Shown here: one piece after another, positions 47,336 through 57,400 of the stretch | Layout: the number at the start of each line of letters is the position of its first letter | Numbering within the stretch: position 1 is the first letter of the stretch | Assembly (NCBI RefSeq): GCF_963676685.1 | Contig: NC_092344.1 | Location: 52,040,830 to 52,104,829, forward strand | DNA from: Mytilus edulis | Taxonomy: Eukaryota > Mollusca > Bivalvia > Mytilida > Mytilidae | Direction of reading: 5' to 3' | Length of the DNA stretch: 64,000 nucleotides | The notes under the pieces: generated by a model | Told to the model about the DNA's origin: nothing | The model's input: only the letters and a program-made list of their open reading frames with translations | Databases searched by the model: none | Made by a program: the position numbers and the translations under genes

Positions 47336-47441
47336 CCGCAACGTTCAATTATATCTTTTTAAAATTAAATCTCTCACTCGCTCATTTTTTAATGCTTGGA
47401 GCGAGTGAGATATTTAATTTTAATTAGATTGCCGCAACGTT
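47336..47441. repeat. Inverted repeat flanked by 10-bp direct repeats
   Basis: CCGCAACGTT occurs at 47336-47345 and 47432-47441. Between them aaaattaaatctctcactcg+ctc (47361-47383) and its reverse complement (47399-47421) form a 23-bp stem with one mismatch. It resembles an inserted foldback element with a target duplication, but is larger and less tidy than the 31-37-bp mini-foldbacks. Confidence 0.55.
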
Positions 47442-48237
47442 ATAACTATTATATTGTAGTGATACAAATCAGTATACCTGGGACTATTATACTAATATAT
47501 TAAAAGTACCAGAGTATACACTGGTTAATTGTTATATATTATATTAATATAACAGTTTCATGTATATATCTTTCATCCATTTGAATATCATTATATTCTA
47601 CTATTCTAATAATAGTGCAGTGCAAGTGCATGGTTGATACTCTTCTGTAAAAAAAAAAAGATTTTTCTAAAAGATTGAATATTAGAAGCCATTCATATTT
47701 TCCCGCAAAAACAATTACAGAGTTACCGGTCCTTGCTAGGAGTGTCGAAAACGTTCTTGAGATATTCTTCCGCAAGCTTTAACACAATTTTTCGGTATGT
47801 GTGCATAGATATTATCAATGATTTTTTTACTTTCATATATATATCTAACGACAAAACATTTTCATATTATTAATTTGTGTTTGAAAAAAAATTATTTATA
47901 GGAGTATCCATTGAAAAAATGAATTTACAACAAGAGATAAGTAATGTTATTTTACACTAGATAATGTCCGAGGATCTATAATTTTTAAAGATCGGTTGAA
48001 AACCCAAAACTAATTTGCATAATGGAAATTTAGTCGATAGCAATACATCGGAATGACCTCAAGGTCATCTCGATGTTAAAATCAAAAGTTTAAATTCAAA
48101 CGTAAAATCGGTGATCTTGTATGATCAGAAACATGGAGAACAACTATATAAAACAATGGTGTGTAGACTCCAAACTGAGATTCATCAACTTCCTCCTTAG
48201 GAGAATCATGAACATCAGATGTTTTGACAAAGTAAAC

Positions 48238-48310
48238 TAGAGGCTCTAAGGAGCCTTTGTCGCTCACCTTGGTCTATGGTACGTATATCAAACAAAGCAC
48301 TCTTTCCAAC
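48238..48310. repeat. Terminal fragment of dispersed repeat family A
   Basis: The phrase aggctctaaggagcctttgt followed by cgctcaccttggtctatg is the inverse of the end of the copy at 21267-22545. Only the terminus is present. Confidence 0.6.
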
Positions 48311-48759
48311 ATTGTAGACGAGAATAGACCATGACAAAAATATCTGCTTTGTTGATCTTGTAATAATGATCTTTTATAGTCTGTTAAGTTTCTTTGACTT
48401 ATTAATAGATTCTGCCTTGCTGATCATTTTTGTGATTTAGAGTGATTTCTATACATTTTGTAATCCTGCTATTCAAAATGAAATTAAAAGTTTTATGAAT
48501 GAAAAGCTGGAGCTTACCCAGAAACCATTGATTTATACACCAGTAAAGTCCACACGATTTTTGATAAAGTATGTAAAGCATCCTTGAGAAAGAAAAAAAA
48601 AGAAAATTCACAGAAATAATAAAAAAAAAATGATTTGGTCAAGATTTGGAACAACTTAAAAAAAATTGTCACAGAAAAGGGCAATTTAATGTCAAAATTT
48701 CCAAAAGATCCAATCGTACGGGGCTCTTTTTTTTAAGACAAATAAACAATACCCAAAAC

Positions 48760-51340
48760 TGAGGAGAAAAAAGAAAAAAGAATTCAAACAGCTTATCTTA
48801 GATCGCTTGGACAATTTGGAAACCGAAAACCCAAAAGAATACTGGTCTCTGGTAAACTCCTTAAGAGATGAACAAAAAAATAATAACACAAACAATATAG
48901 ATGGAGATAATTGGTTCAAATATTTTTCTAATTTGGCATCTGTTTCTCCAAATCTGTCAAACAAAGTAAACGAAATTACAAAAAAACTAAAGAAATTAGA
49001 AAAAAATATTGGAAGCTTTATTCCACTTGATTTTGAAATTTCTTTGTCTGAATTACAAAAGGCTTTGAAAAAGCTCCAATCTGGAAAGAGTCCTGGATTG
49101 GACAACATAAGTAATGAAATGCTGAAAGTGTCACAATCCCACATGGTCCCATGTTTTCTAAAACTATTCAATGCAATATTTGGATGTGGTCACCATCCGA
49201 AGTCTTCGTCTCAAAGTTTTATATGCCCTTTGTACAAATCTGAAGATCCCAATAAACCTGAAAACTATAGAGGCATAGCAATTAATAATAGTATTGGCAA
49301 ACTACATGTATTTAACATTATTTTAAACACCAGACTTGATAATTTTTGGTCTGAAAACGGGATTATACACACATCAAACTCAAATTGGGTTCTCTAAGAA
49401 ATCCAGGACTTCGGATCATGTCTTCATTCTAAAATGCATTATTGATAAAAATGATATTTAAACTGTGGTAGCAAAAAACCATATACATGTTTTGTGGACT
49501 TTCGTGAAGCCTATTATAATGTAAAGTGCTTCACGTTAGTATCATGTTGAAATTGTTAGAGGGAAATATTGATGTTTTTTTCTATAGAATTCTAAATAGT
49601 ATGTATAGCAATGGCAGACTCTGTGTGAGGGTAGATAATAAAATAACTGATTTTTTTTAGTTCAAAAGTTGGAGTCCGTCAAGGGGATGTTTTAAGTCCT
49701 AACCTGTTTATAAATTTTTCATAAACGATTTGCCCAAAGCTTTAAAGGACAACTGTAGAAGTTGGTCGGTGGAAAAATACACCAAGAGAAAATCGTATAT
49801 GCTGTCACTGCGATTCAAATACCATTGGTGACGAATATCATTATTTTTTTGTATGTTCCAATAAACAAATTATGTCTTTAAGAGAAAGGTATATACCTAC
49901 ATATTACATAAAAAATCCTTCCCAATTGAAATTTATTGGTCTATTATCACACTGTAACGTGCCAGTGCTAACAAAAGTGTGCATGTTTCTAAGACATATT
50001 GAAAAAATATTTTCATAATTCATAGCATGTTACAATAATTTCTAACCACGTTGCAATTAAGAATTTTGCAAACAAATCAACCAAATATATTTCAGTTTTA
50101 TTGTATGATATCAATTATTAATCTATTGTGTGACTTTCTTGTAAATGTATAAGTATGTATGTAATTTTTAATGTATAATTGTTATCCTCTTGTAGCACCA
50201 TACGTGTGCCTAAGTTGTAATAAATTGTCTTGTCTTGTCTACAATTAAATAATAAATGTGTACCTTGCCTTCTCTATGCGGATGACCTGGTGTTATTTTC
50301 AGATAATAAAAAGGGTTTACAAACCCAACTTATTTTTTATACCAATATTGTAGTGACTGGTGTCTTGAAATAAACACAAAGAAAACACAAATTATAATCT
50401 TTAATAAAAATGGGAGACTACTGTCAGATGAATTTAATATAGGTGCAAACAGAATAGAGTGTTTGAAATTCTATAAATACTTAAGGATTAGTTCTTACTA
50501 ATACTGGAAAATTTAATGCAGCTAGAAAAAAACCTATATGATAAAGAACTAAAGGCTTCTTTTAAATTTTACAAAAACATTAAGTCATTTTCTCCATCTA
50601 TTAAGACTTTACTTCATATATTTGATCACACCATCAAACCAATGGCTGTGAAATATGGGGTATGTTAAATTTGACTCCAAAAAGAAGAACCATGCATCTT
50701 TTTGAAATCTTCAAAGATTGGGAACCTGATAAATTAAATCTTAAATTTTGCAAGTATGTTCTTGGTGTCTCCAAAAATTGTACAAATATTGGAGTTATAT
50801 CAGAGCTAGGTAGATTTCCTTTGTATATTAACATAGTAATTTAAATGTTTATGTATTGGCACCACCTTGAAAACTCGCCCACTGATCTCTTAAGTGATGC
50901 TTATATTGAAAGTTCCTCTGATAAAGCTGTGGCTAATCAATCGTGGTATGCAAACATAAAGTTTTTTAGTGAAAAACTTGGTTTAAATTTAGCACTTTGT
51001 AAAAAACTCAGTAAAAATAAATTCAAAATTTTACTTACAAAATGTATCAAAACGGATTTTTTAACATATTGGAGCCATCAAAAAGACTTTTAAAAAAAAG
51101 ATGATCACAGTAAATTGAGCAACTACTTTAAATTTAGACATAATTTCACTTTTGAAGATTACTTCAAAATTAAGAACAGAGATAAGAGAGTTATACTAAC
51201 TAGATTTAGAATAAGCAATCATTGTCTCCGCATAACGAAAAATTGATGAACATGGAAAAAATATTAACACTGCCAAGATCGGAGAGAACATGCCAGTTTT
51301 GTTCAATGAACTCGGTTGAAGACCCTTTATAATAAGGAAA
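48760..51340 (+). mobile_element. Non-LTR retrotransposon (LINE), inactive, interrupted
   Basis: Starts in an open frame (48807-49397) with the region upstream of and into the reverse transcriptase: 'LQSGKSPGLDNISNEMLK' and 'PLYKSEDPNKPENYRGIAIN'. Broken frames continue with 'NDLPKALKD' (about 49722-49750), the catalytic 'LYADDLVLFS' (about 50272-50301), 'WCLEINTKKTQIIIFN' (about 50361-50410), 'NLTPKRRTMHLFEIFKDWEP' (50665-50724) and 'YWHHLENSPTDLLSDAYIES' (50854-50913). The chain matches LINE ORF2 layout. Frameshifts, in-frame stops and an inserted second LINE tail show it is dead. The A-rich start and a cttatctttat tail near 51410-51428 may mark its ends. Confidence 0.82.
49770..50243 (+). 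mobile_element. Second LINE 3' end nested in the LINE RT domain
   Basis: Between the 'NDLPKALKD' and 'LYADDLVL' parts of the host element lies a frame reading 'CHCDSNTIGDEYHYFFVCSN', a C-x2-C...H...C knuckle like that at 2715-3035 but clearly diverged. A 3' UTR and a (tcttg)n-like tail, attgtcttgtcttgtct (about 50224-50240), follow. The host frame resumes immediately afterwards, so this is a 5'-truncated insertion. Exact boundaries and target duplication were not resolved. Confidence 0.7.
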
Positions 51341-51427
51341 GAAAAGGCTTTTTATTTTTACTTTATGTGATTACATGCTTGTTATGAGCCCTATGATTAG
51401 GAAATAAAATATCTTTATCTTATCTTT

Positions 51428-52515
51428 ATACGACCGCAAAAAAAATATTTTGCGATCGTATATTGGTATCATGTCGTCGTCGTCCGAAGACATTTGGTTT
51501 TCGCACAATAACTTTAGTAGAAGTAAAAAGATATATATGAATTTTAACACAAGGGTTATGACCATAAAAAAAAAGTTGGGATTGATTTGGGGAGTTTTGT
51601 CCCAACAGTTTAGGAATAAGGGCCCCGAAAAGGGCACAAATAAGCATTTTTCTTGGTTTATAACTTTAGTATACTAGTAAGTAAATAGAAATATATGAAA
51701 TTTAAACACAAGGTTGATGACCACAAAAGGAAGTTTAGGATTGTTTTTGGAGTTTTGGTCCCAATAGTGTAGGAATAAGGGACCAAAAGGGTCCAAAAGT
51801 AAACTTAGTTTGATTTCATCAAAACTTGAATTATTGGGGTTCTTTGGTGTGTCGAATCTAAACGTGTATTTAAATTCTTAATTTTTTGTCGTTTTCAAAT
51901 TGGTCTCAATTAAGGTTCAAAGGGTCCAAAATTTAACTAAGTTTGATTTTAACAATAATTGAATTCTTGGGGTTCTTTGATATGCTGAATCTGAACATGT
52001 ACATAGATTTTTTTTATTATGGGCCAAGTTTACAAGTTGGTCTAAATTGGGGTACAAAATTAAACTTTGTTTGATTTCAACAAGGATTTGTATAGTAAAT
52101 ACAAATCCTTGATTTCAACAAAAATGGAATATATGGGGTTCTTTGATATGCTGAATCTAACCATGCATTTCGATTTTTATTATTTGGGCCCCTTTATCAA
52201 ATTGTTCCACACTGAGGTCTAAAGGGTTCAAAATTGAACTTTATTTGAATTCATCAAAACTTGAATTCTTGGGGTTCTTTGATATTATGCTGAATCTAAC
52301 CATGTATTTATATTTTATTTATTGGACCATAAAAGGTAAAAGACCAAATTAAAATATTTAAGATTTTAGACCACATTCATTCTGTGTCAGAAATCTATTT
52401 TGTGTCAACGTTTTAATCACAACCCAAATGCAGAGCTGCATAAAACTTGAATGGTGTGTCCATACTAGCCCCAACAAGTTCAACCTCTGCGGTCGTATCA
52501 AGCTGTGCCCTGCGA
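51428..52515 (+). repeat. Dispersed repeat family D
   Basis: The head is a stem-loop (acgaccgcaaaa / ttttgcgatcgt, 51430-51459) followed by atcatgtcgtcgtcgtccga. The body repeats units containing ttggggttctttgatatgct and tttgatttcaacaaaa at roughly 100-170-bp intervals. The end reads ctgcggtcgtatcaagctgt, echoing the head in inverse. The short frames inside are not genes. A mini-foldback is inserted at 52081. Confidence 0.72.
52081..52111. mobile_element. Mini-foldback insertion 3 (31 bp, 7-bp target duplication)
   Basis: CAAGGATTTGTA and TACAAATCCTTG pair perfectly around tagtaaa. ATTTCAA abuts both sides (52074-52080 and 52112-52118), and chance matches extend the direct repeat further. 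The host is repeat family D, where sister units (tttgatttcaacaaaa) run uninterrupted, which shows the empty site. Confidence 0.75.
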
Positions 52516-52619
52516 AGCATTTTATTATCTAATATAATGAAGCATAACAGAAAAAAAAGTTTCTCTCTAAATATCATAGTTTTCATGATAAATGGCAAAA
52601 ATGAAAATAAAATATCATA

Positions 52620-53525
52620 AAACTTGTCATTTATGGGCAATAACTCCTATAAGAGTTTGTCTAGCAGTTTAGTCGTATATATGATAAAGGACAATTGATA
52701 GAGCTCATTATTCTGAACTTATTTTTTCATTTCAGATTTTCTCTATTTAATATAACGGTTCAAAAATAATAGATAAAACTTGCTTTTTACTTTTCTACTT
52801 TTACCAAGTCAGCCCTGTTGGTTGGTAGGCAGGGTTATCTGACATTTTTTAGCTAGATACTAACCTTAATGATGGTTGTTGCAAAGTTTGGTAAATTTGT
52901 CTCAGTAGTTTCAGAGGAGAAGATTTTTGTAAAAGACTACAATAAATTACAAAAAAATATCCAAAATTGACTACAAAGGACAATAACTGCTACAGGGGTC
53001 AATTGACCATTTTGGTAATGTTGGCTTATGTGTAGATCTTACTTTGCTGAAAATTTTGCTGTTTGCAGTTTATCTCTATCTATTATAATACTCAAAATAA
53101 TAACCAAAAAATGTAAAATTTTCTTAAAATTACAAATTCTGAGACAGCAACCCATCAACAGGTAGTCTGATGCGTCTGACAATTTCAGGACAGATACGTC
53201 TTGATCTGATGAACATTTTCACCCCCGTTCAGATTTGCTTTAAATGCTTTAGTTTCAACATGGAAGTATTATATTGTCAATATAATACTTCCATGGTTTC
53301 AACAACAAATGAAAGATTTTAACGACCTTGACAGGCTATACAGCCCTTGCACGGTCGGCATTAGTTTCATCGGATACATTTTTCAAACTAGATACCCCAA
53401 GTTTGGTTTTATTTGGCCCATGCTTTCAGAAAGGAGATTTTTTTTAAAAGTTAGCGGACGACGACGGACGACGGACGCGAAATGATGAGAAAAGCTCACT
53501 TGGCACTTTTGGTCCAGGTGAGATC
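52620..53525 (-). repeat. Dispersed repeat family A, inverted copy
   Basis: The inverse of the family at 21267-22545: it ends with gacgacggacgacggacgcg, then agctcacttggcacttttgg and ccaggtgag, the head in reverse. The stretch tgtcaaggtcgttaaa, with acagccctt-type wording at 53310-53350, is not present in the + copy. A mini-foldback is inserted at 53259. Confidence 0.75.
53259..53295. mobile_element. Mini-foldback insertion 4 (37 bp, 7-bp target duplication)
   Basis: CATGGAAGTATTATATT and AATATAATACTTCCATG are a perfect 17-bp stem with loop GTC. GTTTCAA abuts both sides (53252-53258 and 53296-53302). It sits inside the inverted family A copy. Confidence 0.75.
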
Positions 53526-53908
53526 AAAATGCCGGAAGACTATGAAATAGAACCTATTGACATCCAAATCAAGAATAGAAGTGGGTATGGACACTGCTTT
53601 CTGTCTCTATATTGCCGGGGTGGGGTGGGGAAGAAAAATAGTTAATATCAAAATCAATAAAAAGCAAATGAAAATTAAGAAATATATGCATTATAGGGAT
53701 AGAAGAATTCGGTATAATGCAATAATACAAGTACAATTTAGACTCAGCAATAACTCTGATTCGGTAAGTCACCCGTTAAACTCGGGAAAATATTCCATGT
53801 TTCAACTTGGTTGATGTTTTTCAGTCATATTGTGCCATTTCGTGGCTGTCAATTTTTTTTATATTTCAGTTGAGGAAGCCGGAGTGCCCGAAGAGAACCA
53901 CATACCTT

Positions 53909-54032
53909 CAGTGGTGGATCCAGAACTTTTCCTAAAGGGGGAAAAAGTCATGCTTCAGTGATTCCCTATATAATCAACCAAATGTTTCCCACTACAGGGG
54001 ATCCAACACCACCACCCCTGGATCCGCCTATG
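53909..54032. mobile_element. Short hAT-type MITE
   Basis: The termini cagtggtggatccag and ctggatccgcctatg are an imperfect terminal inverted repeat. The interior shares tgcttcagtgattccctata with 26570-26595. About 124 bp, non-coding. Confidence 0.65.
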
Positions 54033-54269
54033 AGTTCTTCGACATGAAAACTGACAATCCGGCCTAGTCAATTACGATTGGAGTCGAGTGCACCTGCCAC
54101 TTGAATAGTAGGTATTGGGAATTTATGTTATGATAAAATCTTTATTATGCCTAGATAACATTCCGATTTTTACTAGGAGGATTCTGAATCCTACTGAATT
54201 CCATTTTTTAATGTGACATATTTAAACAAAGTGAAACAGATACAATAGTGGACGAGTTGCACTGGGGCG

Positions 54270-54366
54270 AAATACCCATTTTTAACTTCCGGGGAAACGC
54301 CATTTTAAAACGTTCTGGTTCTCTCATAAACAGATAAACAAGACTTATTATAAGAAAAAGTAAAGA
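54270..54366 (+). promoter_or_regulatory. UBE2N proximal promoter / 5' UTR
   Basis: Contains an ETS-type site acttccgg (54295-54302) and cgccatttt (about 54309), both common in TATA-less housekeeping promoters, about 60 bases upstream of the start codon. Confidence 0.4.
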
Positions 54367-54408
54367 ATGGCCACTGTACCTGGGAATTTACCCCGTCGAA
54401 TCATAAAG
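54367..54408 (+). CDS. UBE2N: UBE2N exon 1
   Basis: Fourteen codons, [14 protein letters not shown], with donor ATAAAG|gtgcca. The last seven residues match the conserved E2 N-terminal helix and the phase (0) fits exon 2. Confidence 0.9.
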
Positions 54409-57400
54409 GTGCCAATTATATTTCTCATAAAGTAGTCGGGATTCATAAATGATATCATACTTCAGTGTCTACAACATGATTTGCCATTTTTGAGTGAAGA
54501 GTTGAACATCATCATGTACAATTTCTTTGTGAATGGCGAGTTTTGCGGCAATACCTTTTTTTCAGTGATGAAAAGAAATACCATAACATTATTGTTTTAA
54601 GTTATTAGTCCAACAAATGATTAAGAATTTGGATGTCAATTCAGGGTTTGGTCCCCTGTTGGTTTCGACATCGGTCTGACATACCGATTTATTGGCGATT
54701 ACCGGTCTATTTGAAAATCCGGATAAAAGGCCGATATGACTATAAAAGAACTTATTATTATTTGTTATCTTCAACACTAGACCCTATAAGTTGAGAAACT
54801 TGAACTGTTGATGTAATTCAACAATCACTTTTAGGTTGTTGCTGAGACTACTATAACATGTGTTATAGTAGTCTCAGGTTGTTGTGTCAAATCCCAACAA
54901 TCACTTTAAGGTTGTTGTGTCAAATCCGGGTCTGTTCGTCCTGATTCACATTCGCTCAAGTACTTGTTTGCCCAGGTACATTTGTACCTGTTTGTCCAGG
55001 GTCCATTCATCTTGATTTGTATTTTTTCTTAATGCTGTCTAGGTGCATAATATTTATTTTGGAAACAAAATATGTTACAGTGGTATCCGGTCGTTCCGGC
55101 CCCAAACCGATCCGGCCCCAAGTCAATCCGGCCCACGTCGATCCGGCCCACGTCGATCCGGCCCCAAGTCGATCCGGCCCCATAATAAAATAAGAAATAA
55201 CTATATTGATCTTGGAGGAATTTGTGACACAGTATAAATGGAATTTGCAAAAAGTGTCCAATGATGGATGACAACAGGTATTAAGTGAAGTATTGGAGTA
55301 CCAGTTAAAGAACTATTTTAAATCGATACGAAAATGATTGTTATTGTGTCGTTGGTTGTATGGCAGCTTCAACATATTTTAAAATATGAAGTTATTTTCC
55401 ATGATAACTTTAACTTTAACTCATGGCGATTTCATTTTCTTTTTTTTCATACACAGAATATCTAAATAAATATTTAGTCCACTGGAACCTATTAAATTTA
55501 ACTCATCATAATGACTTGATTAATCAAATCATTAGTCTATAATTGGTTTGTTTATTCAACAATTGTCTGATGATTGTTAACTAAGGTGATGCCACTTGTA
55601 ATCACTTAATTAAATCAAATCCTGATTAATTGATCTTCTGGTTAAGGTTGGTGTTTATAATAATTATAAATTGTATTTTTTTCAGGTAACATCACAGGCT
55701 TCTATTTACTTGTTTTTTTTTTTTATAATATCAACGAGGTCTTTATAGATTGATATTTTGTTTGGTGTATATAATAATAACCTATAATGGTTTACTTTTA
55801 TAAACTGTTATTTGGATGGAGAGTTTTCTCATTGGCAATCACACCACATCTTCCTATATCGATATATTTTTCATAAATTTGACAGTATTTTCAATGAATA
55901 GTTGTGTGTAGAAAAAACACAAGTTATATGAGTATCCATTATTCTTTATTGCAAGAAAATAACAAAACAATGACACTGAATGCACATTTTCACACTCTAA
56001 AATATAATATCAGCACTACTAAAATATAACAATAACATCATACATACTAACTATCTCTGACACTCACATAAATATACATAACCTTTTAATAAATCATTTA
56101 CACTAACAGTTTTACACTGTCACTTACTTAAAGGAATTGTTTTAATATAATTATACCCAATAATCTTGAAAACTTGAAAAATAAAAACATAATCAACCTA
56201 GTTGTTTTATACTCATCTGAAGAATTTTTTTTTTTTTTTTTTTACCGTACACCTTTAACATTATAATAAAAATCATAAACATTTATGAATTACTTTAATA
56301 TATATCTTTATTTTTATTCCTTATAAATATATTTTTTTATTGGGGCCGGATCGACTTTACATTTGGGCCGGATCGACGTGGGGCCGGATCGACGTGGGAC
56401 GGATCGACTTGGGCCGGATCGACGTGGGGCCGGATCGACGCGAAAGCGTTACAGTTACAGTTTGTTGAAAAATTCGCCAAATATTTTTATTATGTTATCT
56501 TTACATATTTCTGGGTACACAAATATACAAAATGAATCCATGACAAATCGCCCCACACCTAATCGCGCCACTTTTTTTCAAACTTTCCCCACTCTTGTTT
56601 ACCAACTCGCCCCACTTATGAAAAAGATAAACTCCCATTGCAAATAGGTTTGATAACATGCCCCCCTTATGAAAAGGGTTAAAATCCCGCTGAAATACAG
56701 TCTGTCAACTGGCCCCACTCATGACAAATAGATAAACCACTTATAAAAAAGATGCAATCCCATCTTTTTCCCTGCCCACGTCAATACCTTTGAAAACCTA
56801 AGTGAAGTGCTATAAAATCAAATTGCTGTTAAAAACTCTGTTTTTGCAATAAAGTTATATATAAATGTTAATCACGCATCAATTGTATGATTATGATACA
56901 ATTAATAGGTTTCTTTTCAATTGTTATACAAATAACTAAGCTTACAAGTATAAAGTTATTCTCCAATAATGATACGAAAATGTATTTGCAATTATATTTT
57001 AAGAATGTTAAAAAAGTTTAATAAATTTCATTTTTTTTGTATTCTGTGTAGATTACAAAAATCAAAATAAGTTTTCATTTAAGTGCGGCTAGTTGGTAGA
57101 CCTGAAAATTGTATATAGAAGTAGATTTTTCCTTTTTTTCAATAAGTGGGGCGAGTTGACAGGGGAAAAATTAACTGGATTTAACCCTTTTCACAAGTGA
57201 GGCGATTTTTTTAAAAAGTGGGGCGAGTTGGTTAACCAGGTTGGGGCGATTTTTTTAATAGTGGGGCGAGTTGGTGAAAAAGTGGGGCGATTTGGTGTGG
57301 GGCGTTTTGCCAGTGGGGTGATTTGTCCTGCTTCCTACAAAATTTTGTGAAACCATATGCTTGTGTTGTTCAAAGTTACTCATGGTGTTTAGTCCAAAAT

